The position numbers were made by a program, and so were the translations under genes. DNA of 64,000 nucleotides from Terriglobales bacterium (GTDB lineage: Bacteria > Acidobacteriota > Terriglobia > Terriglobales > Acidobacteriaceae), in contig JAICWP010000010.1 of the NCBI GenBank assembly GCA_025934735.1, positions 1 through 64,000 of the forward strand, written 5' to 3'. Positions 19,208 to 27,781 of this stretch are shown piece by piece. The notes under the pieces were generated by a model. The model saw only the letters and a program-made list of their open reading frames with translations, was not told the origin of the DNA and did not search any database. Positions within the stretch are counted from its first letter, which is position 1, and the number at the start of each line of letters is the position of its first letter.

Positions 19208-19738
19208 ATGATATTCAGGTTTTCCAAGACGGGGCGCTACTCCCCGTTCCCGCGGCAGAAAGTTGTTCCTCGAACCGCGGCGGCTCGGCTTCGCCGGGCA
19301 CAGGGCGGCTTCACTCTCATCGAGATGATTGTGGCCGTCAGCATCCTGGCCATTCTCACCGGCATGGCCATTCCCCTGGTGCGGGTGAAGGTCCAGCGCG
19401 AGCGCGAGGTGGAGTTGCGGCGCGACTTGTGGGAAATGCGGGACGCCATTGACCGCTACAAGGATGCCGCCGACCGCGGCGCTTTCCAGGTCAAGGCCGG
19501 CACCAACGGCTATCCCCCCGACCTCGATACCCTGGTCAACGGCGTGGATGTGGGCGGCAAGAAGGTGCGCTTCCTTCGCCGCATTCCCATTGACCCTATG
19601 ACCGGCAAAAACGAGTGGGGAATGCGTTCTGATCAAGACGACCCAGATTCCGGGTCCTGGGGCGGGCAAAACGTCTTTGATGTTTTCACCAAGTCGCAGG
19701 GCACAGGCCTCGACGGCAGCAAATACGCAGAATGGTAA
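19208..19738 (+). CDS. Type II secretion / type IV pilus pseudopilin (GspG-like)
   Basis: This 176-residue protein carries a prepilin leader of about 34 residues ending in QGG, followed by FTLIEMIVAVSILAILTGMAIPL. That is the classic prepilin peptidase site (cleavage after Gly, methylated Phe, Glu5). The remainder is a soluble domain with LRRDLWEMRDAIDRYKDAAD and RRIPIDPMTGK, resembling the major pseudopilin GspG. The leader is unusually long. The gene follows the secretin by 38 bases and overlaps the next pseudopilin gene by 7 bases, so the three form an operon. Confidence 0.88.
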   Translation: MIFRFSKTGRYSPFPRQKVVPRTAAARLRRAQGGFTLIEMIVAVSILAILTGMAIPLVRVKVQREREVELRRDLWEMRDAIDRYKDAADRGAFQVKAGTNGYPPDLDTLVNGVDVGGKKVRFLRRIPIDPMTGKNEWGMRSDQDDPDSGSWGGQNVFDVFTKSQGTGLDGSKYAEW

Positions 19739-20139
19739 GCACACTCACAACCCGCAGGCGCCGCGGCTTCACCCTGATTGAGCTGATGATGGTCATCAGC
19801 ATCATCCTGATCCTGGTGTCCATCGCCGCGCCCATTTACAAGACCGCCATCCTGCACGCCCACGAGGCAGTGCTGCGCGACGACCTGTTCACCATGCGTT
19901 CGCTCATCCAGCAGTACACTCTGGACAAGCAAAAGGCGCCGCAGTCGCTTGAAGACCTGGTCAGCGCCGGCTACATCAAGCAGATTCCCAAAGATCCCTT
20001 CACCGGCACCGCCGATACCTGGGTCACCGATCAGGAAGACGTCCTGCTCAGCGTAGACCAGCAGCAGCCCGGCATCGTGGACGTCCACAGCGGCGCCAGC
20101 GGTAGCAGCTCCGAAGGCACCGCCTACTCCTCCTGGTAG
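19732..20139 (+). CDS. Pseudopilin (GspG-like), second copy
   Basis: This 135-residue pseudopilin has a short basic leader (TLTTRRRRG) and the methylation motif GFTLIELMMVISIILILVSI. Its body is shorter than that of the upstream protein but shares the pattern LRDDLFTMRSLIQQYTLDK and IPKDPFTGTADTW. It ends in a Ser/Gly-rich segment. The start at 19732 lies within the end of the preceding gene. It probably assembles with that protein into a pseudopilus working with the secretin. Confidence 0.88.
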   Translation: MVSTLTTRRRRGFTLIELMMVISIILILVSIAAPIYKTAILHAHEAVLRDDLFTMRSLIQQYTLDKQKAPQSLEDLVSAGYIKQIPKDPFTGTADTWVTDQEDVLLSVDQQQPGIVDVHSGASGSSSEGTAYSSW

Positions 20140-20288
20140 TGCATTCAGCGGCTCACGCCAATCAATTGCCACCTGAATGCTCTGTCTGAGTTGAAAGAAC
20201 GGCCGCCAGCCTGAAGCTTGGGGTGTCGCTGGTTTTGAAGTTTACTCACCGTTTCTCGAGGAATATCAACAAGAATTCCGGCCCGGTA

Positions 20289-21566
20289 TCAAACTTTCCA
20301 CGTCCACTCGCCCGCACGCAGCAACGGCTCTGGACCGCTGGCACTGATACCGTCGACGTCGATACGATTGGAGCCGATCATCCAGTCCACATGAATCAAG
20401 CTTTCGTTTGCGCCTCGGGCGGCAAGCTCCTCGCGGCTGAGTTTCTCACCATCTTTCATGCACATGGTGTACGCCTGACCGAGGGCAATGTGGCAGGCGG
20501 CATTCTCGTCAAAAAGGGTATTCAGGAAAAGCAAGCCGCTCGAGGCAATCGGCGAAGAATGTGGCACAAGCGACACTTCGCCGAGCCGCCGCGCGCCCTC
20601 GTCGGTGCCGATCATTTGTTCCAGGACGTGCTGGCCGCGCGACGCATGCGCCTGCACGATGCGGCCGGCTTCGAAGCGCACAGAAATTCCTTCGATCATC
20701 GTTCCCTGATAGGAAAGAGGCTTGGTGCTGGTCACATGTCCATCGACGCGAGACTTGTGCGGCGTGGTGAATACTTCTTCCGTGGGCATATTGGGGATGC
20801 AATAGACGCCGTTGCGCGCCACCGAGCCTCCACCGTCCCACAGGTGCTCGTCGGCAAGGCCGACGCGCAAATCGGTATCCGGGCCGCGAAAGTGCAATGC
20901 GGCGTAACGCTTCTCATTCAGCCAATCGGCGCGCGCGTGCAAATGGGCATCGTGCTCTTTCCACGCGCTCACCGGATCAGCCTTGTCAATGCGTGTGATG
21001 GCGAAAATCGCGTTCCACAGCCGCTCCAAAGCCTGCTCCTGCGGCAGGCCGGGAAAAACCGCCGCCGCCCACGCCGGCGTCGCCCCGGAAACAATCGTCC
21101 AATTAATCTCCTGTCGCGTGATCAGTTCCAACGCCGGCCGGTATGCTTTCGAGGTCGCGCGGTTCAGCCGGCTTACCTTCTCCGGATCTTCCTTCGCCAG
21201 CAGAGCCGGATTGCCGCCGGCGATTGCCAGCCGCGCTGCGCCGCCACGATAGGCCGCGGCCATGCCGTCATAGAGCCAGGCCGGAGCAGTGTCGAAACTG
21301 AAGTCCTGAGCGTGATGGAATCGCAAAAGGGCACATTCCTCGTCGGCAAAGATAGTGGTCACCGCAGAAGCCCCCGCTCTGTAGGCGTGTTCCGTGATGC
21401 GGCGCGCGAGCGGCACCTGCTCGAGCGTTGCGGTCATCACCACTTGTTGCCGCGGCGCAAGCCCCAGCCCGACACGCACGGCGACCTCCGCCAGCCGGTC
21501 CAGCTTCCGCGCAAATTCATCGCTCTCCGTGAACCCTCTCTTCTCCAGCACATTTGCCGTTGTCAT
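20289..21566 (-). CDS. M29 family aminopeptidase
   Basis: This 425-residue metallo-aminopeptidase matches the M29 family (AmpS/PepS/aminopeptidase T type), which removes N-terminal residues using two metal ions. Recognisable segments are LAEVAVRVGLGLAPRQQVVM, WLYDGMAAAYRGGAARLAIAGGNPALL, the metal-site region PNMPTEEVFTTPHKSRVDGH (about residue 240-260), and the C-terminal GEVSLVPHSSPIASSGLLFLNTLFDENAACH in successive pieces. These include the conserved Glu and His ligands. The ATG at 21566 directly precedes the family start. The open frame to 21671 has no matching residues. It is cytosolic, with no signal peptide. Confidence 0.92.
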   Translation of the reverse strand: MTTANVLEKRGFTESDEFARKLDRLAEVAVRVGLGLAPRQQVVMTATLEQVPLARRITEHAYRAGASAVTTIFADEECALLRFHHAQDFSFDTAPAWLYDGMAAAYRGGAARLAIAGGNPALLAKEDPEKVSRLNRATSKAYRPALELITRQEINWTIVSGATPAWAAAVFPGLPQEQALERLWNAIFAITRIDKADPVSAWKEHDAHLHARADWLNEKRYAALHFRGPDTDLRVGLADEHLWDGGGSVARNGVYCIPNMPTEEVFTTPHKSRVDGHVTSTKPLSYQGTMIEGISVRFEAGRIVQAHASRGQHVLEQMIGTDEGARRLGEVSLVPHSSPIASSGLLFLNTLFDENAACHIALGQAYTMCMKDGEKLSREELAARGANESLIHVDWMIGSNRIDVDGISASGPEPLLRAGEWTWKV

Positions 21567-21704
21567 GCCGCAATTATGCCCGGCTCCTCCCCGCCTCCAC
21601 AACTCTGCTGAGGAGAAATGGCGCCCGCGATTCCACTGTGAGAGTGAAGAAGGGATCCTACCGCGGAACATGCAACGAATGGCAGGACTGAGTTCTGATG
21701 AAAG

Positions 21705-22379
21705 TTAAAGGTCGCGGACGATGCGAAAGCCGTAGTCGGCGTACTGGAATCCCGGCGGAATGCTGGACCGCGTATGGCAGCGCGAAACTTTGATGTGGTG
21801 CCGCCACGATCCGCCGCGGGAGGCTTTGCGCGTGCCCTGGGCCGGGCCTTGCGGGTTGCGCTCCGGCGAAACCTGGTAATAGCCGGCATCGAACCAGTCG
21901 TTGCACCACTCGTGCACGTTGTCGCACATGTTGAACAGACGGTATGCATTCGGCGCATAGCGCGCCACAGGCTCGGGGCCGGTGAGCCAGCGCTGGCCGT
22001 AATCAGGCAGCGAGTGCGGCGGCTCATCACCCCAGGGGAACAGCTTGCCCTCCACCCCGCCTCGGGCCGCCCGTTCCCACTCCGCCTCACTGGGCAGGCG
22101 GTAGCGCCGCCCGCTTGCCTCTGAAAGCCACTGGCAATACTGCTCCGCCTCAAACCAGGAGACCGCCGCCACCGGCTGCTGCGGATGGTTGAAGTTGGGA
22201 TCGTTCCAGAAAGGCGGCGGGGCCAGCCTGCACGCCTGCAAAAAGCGTTTGTACTCGGCGTTGGTGACCTGGCAGCAGGCCATCTCGAATGCATCTACCC
22301 ACACCCGGTGCACCGGGCGTTCGCAATCCAACCCGGAAACGTGCCCCATCTCGAACCAGCCCTCGGGAATGCGCGCCAT
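21705..22379 (-). CDS. SUMF1/FGE-fold protein
   Basis: This 224-residue protein has the formylglycine-generating-enzyme (SUMF1) fold throughout: IPEGWFEMGH at the start, VTNAEYKRFL, AAVSWFEAEQYCQWLSEASG, YRLPSEAEWERAARGG, NVHEWCNDWFD and RGGSWRHH near the end, closing with GFRIVRDL. True sulfatase-activating enzymes have a cysteine pair a few residues after GGS. Here only one Cys is seen (SRCHTR), so sulfatase maturation is unlikely. The protein is more plausibly a SUMF1-like accessory, as in EgtB- or PvdO-type proteins. The start at 22379 is chosen because the longer frame to 22574 is translated repeat DNA. It is on the same strand as the decarboxylase upstream. Confidence 0.82.
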   Translation of the reverse strand: MARIPEGWFEMGHVSGLDCERPVHRVWVDAFEMACCQVTNAEYKRFLQACRLAPPPFWNDPNFNHPQQPVAAVSWFEAEQYCQWLSEASGRRYRLPSEAEWERAARGGVEGKLFPWGDEPPHSLPDYGQRWLTGPEPVARYAPNAYRLFNMCDNVHEWCNDWFDAGYYQVSPERNPQGPAQGTRKASRGGSWRHHIKVSRCHTRSSIPPGFQYADYGFRIVRDL

Positions 22380-22445
22380 GGCCGGCGCTACCGCCGACGC
22401 GTTCACTTTTTTCAGCAACACAAATTTCAAATTAGCACAGTGCCC

Positions 22446-22522
22446 ATGTGGGGACGGAGCTCTGCCGACCGAGTCCGTGTGGGGACGGGGCTCTGCCCCG
22501 TCCAGGGCGAGCGCAACTCGCC
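22446..22522 (-). repeat. Double-hairpin repeat element (partial plus full copy)
   Basis: The full copy spans 22477-22522, with a truncated copy at 22446-22465. On the minus strand the element begins GGCGAGTTGCGCTCGCC and follows directly on the TA of the decarboxylase stop codon. It appears to supply the G of TAG. Confidence 0.85.
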
Positions 22523-23958
22523 TACGCGGCGCTGCTGCCGAGTTCTCCCGCCGCCCTTGCCAGCGCCTGCTCAAGCGCTTGCAGGTGCCGCTCCTCGGTC
22601 AAGTAGCTGATCACCATCATGCGTATCATGCTGCGCCCGTTCACGCGCGTTTCGGAAATCCAGCGGCTGCCGTCGACCGTTACCGCCTCTACCACCGCGG
22701 CATGGGCGGCGGCAATCTGCTCCTCGCTGCGTCCGGCGGCCCGAACTCGAAAGTTCACAATGGTGAGCGCCGGCTCCAGCGCCAGCTCGTAATCGGCTGA
22801 ACCCTTCACCCAGTCCGCGAAGCCGCGCGCCAGCTCCAGTTGCCGCTCAATGTGTTCTTCGTACGCCTTGCGTCCATGCACCCGCAGCGTCAGCCACAGC
22901 TTCAGCGAGTTCATGCGCCGCGACCACTGCGTGCTGATGCGGAACAAATCCACGTGCTGCGCCGAGCCGTCCTTGGGCATGTACGGGGTGGAGACGCCAA
23001 ACGCCCGGCTCAACACTTCCGGGTGCCGGGTCAGGATCACGCCCGCGGAAAACGGCATGGCCAGCCACTTGTGGGGATCAATGGTGAGCGAATCGGCCAG
23101 CTCGATTCCGCGCACCACTTCGCGGTGGCGGTCGGAAAAAATGGCGGCAGCGCCATACGCGCCGTCCACATGCAGCCACAGCTGGTGCCGGCTGCAGATT
23201 TCCGCCACGGCGACCAGATCATCCACCGCCCCGGAATTAGTGGTTCCGGCGGTGGCGACCACGCAGAACGGCTTGTGCCCGGCAGCGCGGTCGTGCGCAA
23301 TGGCCTGCTCCAGGACGGCGGGATCAAGTTGCAGTTGCGCGTTGGTTGCGATTCGCCGCACCGCCTTGCGTCCCAGGCCCAGCAGCCCGGCGGATTTATC
23401 CAGCGAGTGGTGCGCCTCCGCCGAAGCGTAGAGCAGGGGCTGCGCTCCAATGGAGGCTACGCCCTCTTCCACCGAGTGCGGAAAATGGGCCGCCACAGCC
23501 AGAGCCAGCCCGGTGAAGTTGGCTTCATTGCCGCCGCTGGTGAAGGTGCCGTCGAAAGCGCCCGGCCAGCCCACGCGCTCGCCAATCCAACGCACGGTTT
23601 CGCATTCAATCTTGGAGGCCAGCTGCGAGCGCGCCAGCGTGGCCAGTTGTGGATTCAACGCCGCCACCAGCGCCTCCGCCAGCACCGCCACATACGTGGG
23701 CGTCGGATTCATCAACCCGAAGTAGTTGGCGCTGGGCACGTGAAAGCCCTGCTCCGTCAGCTCGCGGCAAACTTCGTCGAGCACCGCGCCCGCATCCTCG
23801 CCCGTTTCCGGGAGGGGATCATTGAGCTGGGCGAAGCTACGCTGCGCGCGCGGCAGTTGCACGTCGCGTTCCGGCAGGGAAGAGAAGTAGCCGTCAATGA
23901 ACTCAATAAGCTGGTAGCCCAGGCGGCGGCGTGCGGCCGAATCGAGCGCGAAGGTCAT
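22522..23958 (-). CDS. PLP-dependent group II decarboxylase (aromatic amino acid decarboxylase-like)
   Basis: This 478-residue enzyme belongs to the family of aromatic-L-amino-acid, glutamate and histidine decarboxylases. The PLP lysine is in SLTIDPHKWLAMPF. The cofactor-binding region includes HVDGAYG and VVATAGTTNSGAVDD, and SGGNEANF is the phosphate-binding segment. The N-terminal FGLMNPTPTYVAVLAEAL is also typical. The order and length agree with the aromatic decarboxylase subgroup, but the substrate cannot be read from sequence. The stop codon (22522-22524) coincides with the edge of a repeat element. The ATG at 23958 has no strong ribosome site. Confidence 0.9.
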   Translation of the reverse strand: MTFALDSAARRRLGYQLIEFIDGYFSSLPERDVQLPRAQRSFAQLNDPLPETGEDAGAVLDEVCRELTEQGFHVPSANYFGLMNPTPTYVAVLAEALVAALNPQLATLARSQLASKIECETVRWIGERVGWPGAFDGTFTSGGNEANFTGLALAVAAHFPHSVEEGVASIGAQPLLYASAEAHHSLDKSAGLLGLGRKAVRRIATNAQLQLDPAVLEQAIAHDRAAGHKPFCVVATAGTTNSGAVDDLVAVAEICSRHQLWLHVDGAYGAAAIFSDRHREVVRGIELADSLTIDPHKWLAMPFSAGVILTRHPEVLSRAFGVSTPYMPKDGSAQHVDLFRISTQWSRRMNSLKLWLTLRVHGRKAYEEHIERQLELARGFADWVKGSADYELALEPALTIVNFRVRAAGRSEEQIAAAHAAVVEAVTVDGSRWISETRVNGRSMIRMMVISYLTEERHLQALEQALARAAGELGSSAA

Positions 23959-24226
23959 GGCGCTATTTTTTCAGAAGCGCCCGGCGCAGCGCCAGCCCGC
24001 GCCATCTATCGTGTTGCGAGATGTCAAGGCGTTCGGCAGCGATCTGGTGCGCCCGCCGCCTCAGTGTGCACAATTTTGCGCTGCACCATCCTTGGGTAAT
24101 TGACGGCGTGCGCCCCAGGCTCTAACTTAATTTCTGCTGCTTGCATTCATACCTTTAAATTTTCTTTCCTGGTGTTCGCGGTCTCGAAAAGATTTCGCAC
24201 ATGCCATTGCATTGCAGGAGCTGCCA

Positions 24227-24598
24227 GTGTTCGCGCACGCCTTGGAACTGACAACCCGCCCCGGCAAGCTGCGGGAAGTGATTCGCATCCTCCGGGAAGC
24301 GGTTATGCCCATGTTGCGCGAGCAGCCTGGCTTCGTCGAGGAGTTTATCCTCGCCTCGGACGCCGAGCCCGACCGCCTCCTGGCGTTGACCTTGTGGACG
24401 CGCCACGAGCACGCCGACTGGGTCCATCGTCACCACTCCAGCAAAATTCGCCACCAGCTCGAGCCCCTGCTCGAATTCGAACCCGTCACGCGCACCTTCA
24501 ATGTGGAAGACGGGCAAGCGCCGGCACCCCGCGTCAGGCGGCCCTCTCCGGCCTCGCGTCCCCGCCCGCGTGACCCCGGCAGGGTAGAATCTTTGTAA
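24227..24598 (+). CDS. ABM (antibiotic biosynthesis monooxygenase-like) domain protein
   Basis: This is a small protein of about 123 residues. Residues 1-85 form a ferredoxin-like ABM domain (FAHALELTTRPGKLREVIRI, then PGFVEEFILASD and LLALTLWTRHEHADWVH). ABM proteins include quinol monooxygenases, haem-degrading enzymes and stress proteins; the reaction is not clear here. The C-terminal 35 residues are basic and Pro/Arg-rich, probably disordered. The GTG at 24227 is preferred because AGGAG lies six bases before it; an in-frame TTG at 24212 is less likely. Its stop TAA overlaps the ATG of the uracil-DNA glycosylase (TAATG). Confidence 0.72.
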   Translation: MFAHALELTTRPGKLREVIRILREAVMPMLREQPGFVEEFILASDAEPDRLLALTLWTRHEHADWVHRHHSSKIRHQLEPLLEFEPVTRTFNVEDGQAPAPRVRRPSPASRPRPRDPGRVESL

Positions 24599-25329
24599 TG
24601 TCCTCCCTTTGGTCCCGGTTTAATGAAGAAGTTGTGGCTTGCCGGCGCTGTCCCCGTCTGGTGGCCCATCGCGAGCAGGTGGCCCGTGAAAAGCGCCGTG
24701 CCTACCGGGATTGCGAGTACTGGGGCAAGCCCGTGCCCGGTTTTGGCGACCCCGCCGCGCGCGTGCTTATCCTCGGGCTGGCGCCCGGCGCTCACGGCTC
24801 CAACCGCACCGGCCGTCCCTTTACCGGCGACTCCTCGGGCAACTTCATGTATCCCGTGCTCCACCGCACCGGCTTCGCTTCTCAGCCCGGCGCCACCCAC
24901 TGCGGGGATGGTTTGCGCCTCAAGGACGCCTACATCACCGCCGCGGTGCGCTGTGCCCCGCCGCAGAATAAGCCGCTGCCGGCGGAGATCGCCAACTGCG
25001 CGCTTTTTCTCGACCGGGAGATTGCGCTGCTGAAAAATGTGCGCCTTGTCGTGGCCCTGGGCCGCATTGGATTTGACGCCTACCTCAACTACCTGAAGCG
25101 GCAAGGCACTCTCAAAAGCAAAAAAGATTTTGCTTTTGGGCACGGCGTGCAGTACCAGCTGCCGGACGGGCGCATCCTGCTCGCCTCCTACCATCCCTCC
25201 AACCAGAACACGCAGACGGGGAAGCTGACAGAGCAGATGTTCACGGAGATTTTTCGGCGGGCCGCCCGTCTGGTTGCCGGTACCTCGTCGGAGGCAGCGC
25301 AGAAGAGAGCCGTGGCCGCCGAAGCCTGA
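24598..25329 (+). CDS. Family 5 uracil-DNA glycosylase
   Basis: This 243-residue DNA repair enzyme removes uracil and related damaged bases. It matches the family 5 (UdgB) type: motif GLAPGAHGSNRTGRPFTGD near residue 58, and SYHPSNQNTQTG near the C-terminus for the second active-site loop. Four cysteines (CRRCP at about 15-19, AAVRCAPP and ANCALF further on) are arranged to hold a 4Fe-4S cluster, as in thermophile-type glycosylases. Family 5 enzymes lack the Asp of family 1 and have broad specificity. It is translationally coupled to the ABM gene upstream, and the DNA repair gene nfo lies nearby in opposite orientation. Confidence 0.9.
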   Translation: MSSLWSRFNEEVVACRRCPRLVAHREQVAREKRRAYRDCEYWGKPVPGFGDPAARVLILGLAPGAHGSNRTGRPFTGDSSGNFMYPVLHRTGFASQPGATHCGDGLRLKDAYITAAVRCAPPQNKPLPAEIANCALFLDREIALLKNVRLVVALGRIGFDAYLNYLKRQGTLKSKKDFAFGHGVQYQLPDGRILLASYHPSNQNTQTGKLTEQMFTEIFRRAARLVAGTSSEAAQKRAVAAEA

Positions 25330-25496
25330 CGCCTGTGTCGCAACTGGCCCGTGTGTGAAACGAGCCGAGAATTTCCCAAATCCGCCACGGAGCGGCGCCA
25401 GAATGTAGCCCCCGGCGTAAGTCGTGGGAAAATCCCGCAACCTGCGCCAGCCCCGGAGGGGCGAAAGAATGAACGGTGAAGGCCTTTTGCAGGTCT

Positions 25497-26462
25497 TTAA
25501 CGCCCGCGGCGTGGTTTCGCCGATTGCTCGGGTGCCAATGGCGGCGTCAGCGACCGCAGCGTGCTCACGTTCCGCAGGTCGTCTCCGGGCTCATCAATCG
25601 GGGTTTCCGCGATGAAAGCCGCGTGCGCCAGGCGCGGGTCGCTCAACAAGCGCCGAAACGGCTCCAGCCCGATGGTGCCCTTGCCGATGTGCTGGTGGCG
25701 GTCAAGCTTCGAGCCGCGGGCGGCTTTGGCATCGTTGCAGTGCCACACCGGAATGTTCTTCAGGCCGATGGCAAGGTCTAGGTACCGAATCGTCTGCTGC
25801 ATCCCTTCCTCGCTCACGATGTCGTAGCCGGCTACATGCACGTGGCAGGTATCAATGCAGGCAGCCACCGGAATGATGCCGCGCAGCCGCTCGATAAGTT
25901 CCGCCACCTGGTCGAAACTGCTACCCAGGGAAAACTCCGCCCCGGCGGTGTTCTCAATCAGCACGGTCAGGCCGCCCTTGGCCAGGTCGTATTCGTGGGT
26001 GGCGACCGCAATGGCTTGCGCCGCGCGCGCCAGGCCCTCTTCCCGGCTGCCTCCGCGATAGGAGCCCGGGTGCAGCACCAGGTATTCGGCGCAGAGCGCC
26101 AGCGCGCGTTCCACCTCCCCGCGAAAAGCCTCGATGGACCGGCTGTGAAAACGCGAGGTCGTGCCCGCCAGATTAATCAGGTAGTTGGCGTGGATCACCA
26201 GCGGCTTCAGGTCGTACTTCTCCCGCAGGCGGCGCATTACGTCGCATTGCGATTTACCCAGCTCGTAGGGTTTCCATTGCCGCGGGCTGGAAGAGAAGAC
26301 CTGGAACGCGGTGCAGCCCAGACGCCAAGCCCGCTCGGCGGCATTCTCCACGCCCCCGGCGCTGGACGTGTGGATCCCCACCCGCCGTGAAATCTTCGGC
26401 CACGGCTTTTTGGGCGCGGGCAGTTTGAGGATGTCCTGATGTTTGGCGAGAGAGCTGGGCAT
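25497..26462 (-). CDS. nfo: Endonuclease IV (deoxyribonuclease IV)
   Basis: This 321-residue AP endonuclease cleaves DNA 5' to abasic sites using three zinc ions in a TIM barrel. Family motifs are RRVGIHTSSAGGVENA at the barrel start, FQVFSSSPRQW, LVLHPGSYRG, VLIENTAGAEFSLG, CIDTCHVHVAGYD, WHCNDAKAARGSKLDRHQHIG in adjoining pieces, and FIAETP. These supply the His, Glu and Asp metal ligands. About 25 residues precede the usual start, and the C-terminal tail is basic. A different start slightly inside is possible. Confidence 0.95.
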   Translation of the reverse strand: MPSSLAKHQDILKLPAPKKPWPKISRRVGIHTSSAGGVENAAERAWRLGCTAFQVFSSSPRQWKPYELGKSQCDVMRRLREKYDLKPLVIHANYLINLAGTTSRFHSRSIEAFRGEVERALALCAEYLVLHPGSYRGGSREEGLARAAQAIAVATHEYDLAKGGLTVLIENTAGAEFSLGSSFDQVAELIERLRGIIPVAACIDTCHVHVAGYDIVSEEGMQQTIRYLDLAIGLKNIPVWHCNDAKAARGSKLDRHQHIGKGTIGLEPFRRLLSDPRLAHAAFIAETPIDEPGDDLRNVSTLRSLTPPLAPEQSAKPRRGR

Positions 26463-26520
26463 GAGCGATAAGAATGTTAAAGTCTAGCAGCAGGTTTTCG
26501 CGAATTGTGAGCCTACTTCG

Positions 26521-26634
26521 ATGACGATGAGCCGAGCAGCGACTGTCGGAATTGTCATAATTGCCGCTATCGCCATCTATTTCCTGCTTTTTCCCATATT
26601 CCCATGGGCCATCCATATTCGTTGGCTCAAGTGA
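26521..26634 (+). CDS. Possible 37-residue single-span membrane peptide
   Basis: An ATG-initiated frame encodes a short basic start, a hydrophobic stretch (VGIVIIAAIAIYFLLFPIF) and WAIHIRWLK. It could be a small membrane protein between nfo and the DAHP synthase gene. There is no Shine-Dalgarno sequence and I recognise no family. Confidence 0.25.
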   Translation: MTMSRAATVGIVIIAAIAIYFLLFPIFPWAIHIRWLK

Positions 26635-26707
26635 TGCAGCTAGCCCCTGGCCAATTGCGCCCCGCCCTCCCGGAAAGTAAACTGAACGTTTGCCGTAGGA
26701 GCCATCC

Positions 26708-27781
26708 ATGCTGGTCGTAATGAAGTCGCACGCAACCGAGGAGCAGATCCGGGAGGCGTGCCAGAAAATCGAGTCCATGGGCTATCGCGCTCACCCCATC
26801 CCGGGCGCGCAGCGCACCGCCATCGGCATCACCGGCAACCAGACTGAGGTCGAGCCGGGCACGCTGGAGGAAATGCCGGGCGTCCAGGAAGTCATTCGCG
26901 TCAGCAAGCCCTACAAGCTGGTCAGCCGCGATATCAAGGAAGAAAACACGGTCATCACCTTCGCCGGCACGGATGCCTCCATTGGCGGGCGCACCCTGGC
27001 CGTCATCGCCGGGCCCTGCGCGGTAGAAAACCGCGAGCAGGCTTTCGCGGTGGCCGAGCGCGTGCACGCCGCCGGCGCCCAGTTCTTCCGCGGCGGCGCC
27101 TACAAGCCCCGCACCTCGCCGTATTCCTTCCAGGGCATGGGCGAGGACGGCCTCCGCATCCTGGCGGAAATTCGCGACCGCTTCGGCCTGCGCATCGTTA
27201 CCGAAGCCGTGGACCACGAGACGTTGGACCTGGTGGAGCGCTACGCCGATGTCATCCAGATCGGCGCCCGCAACATGCAGAATTTCTCTCTCCTCAAGCG
27301 CGCCGGGCGCGCCAAAAAGCCGGTGCTGCTGAAGCGCGGCATGTCCGCCACCCTGGAAGAATTTCTGATGGCCGCGGAATACATCATGAGCGAAGGCAAC
27401 TACCAGGTCATTCTGTGCGAGCGCGGCGTGCGCACCTTCGCCGACCACACCCGCAACACCCTGGACCTCAGCCTGATTCCGGCGGTGCAGCGCCTGAGCC
27501 ACCTGCCCATCCTGGTGGACCCCAGCCATGGCACCGGCAAGCGCAATAAAGTCACGCCCCTCTCCCGGGCCGCAGTGGCGGTGGGCGCTGACGGCCTCAT
27601 GATCGAAGTCCACAATAATCCTGACCGCGCCCTCTCCGATGGCATCCAGTCCATCTACCCCGACCAGTTCGATGACTTGATGCGCCAGATCCGGCAGATC
27701 GCGGCCGTGGTGGATCGTTACGTGCCTAACCCGGCGCAAGCTAACCAGCAGAGTTCGGTGCCCGCAGCCGCTCGCTCTTGA
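26708..27781 (+). CDS. aroF: 3-deoxy-7-phosphoheptulonate synthase (DAHP synthase)
   Basis: This 357-residue enzyme condenses phosphoenolpyruvate and erythrose 4-phosphate, the first step of aromatic amino acid synthesis. Residues 1-70 are a ferredoxin-like regulatory domain ([19 protein letters not shown]). The catalytic KDO8P/DAHP-synthase barrel begins near 95 with VIAGPCAVE, continues with [18 protein letters not shown] and [12 protein letters not shown], and ends with [10 protein letters not shown]. The fusion is typical of the Thermotoga-type enzyme, whose N-terminal domain mediates feedback inhibition by Tyr or Phe. AGGAG precedes the ATG at 26708. The last codons overlap the next gene by 4 bases. 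Confidence 0.95.
   Translation: MLVVMKSHATEEQIREACQKIESMGYRAHPIPGAQRTAIGITGNQTEVEPGTLEEMPGVQEVIRVSKPYKLVSRDIKEENTVITFAGTDASIGGRTLAVIAGPCAVENREQAFAVAERVHAAGAQFFRGGAYKPRTSPYSFQGMGEDGLRILAEIRDRFGLRIVTEAVDHETLDLVERYADVIQIGARNMQNFSLLKRAGRAKKPVLLKRGMSATLEEFLMAAEYIMSEGNYQVILCERGVRTFADHTRNTLDLSLIPAVQRLSHLPILVDPSHGTGKRNKVTPLSRAAVAVGADGLMIEVHNNPDRALSDGIQSIYPDQFDDLMRQIRQIAAVVDRYVPNPAQANQQSSVPAAARS

Noticed and set aside
20223-21611. 462-codon plus-strand frame
   Set aside because: It lies opposite the well-supported M29 aminopeptidase and has no domain-like composition. Long antisense frames are expected at this GC content.
22840-24099. 419-codon plus-strand frame
   Set aside because: It is antisense to the group II decarboxylase, which has clear PLP motifs. 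The frame shows no family features.
26627-27739. 370-codon minus-strand frame
   Set aside because: It is antisense to DAHP synthase, whose motifs are intact on the plus strand.
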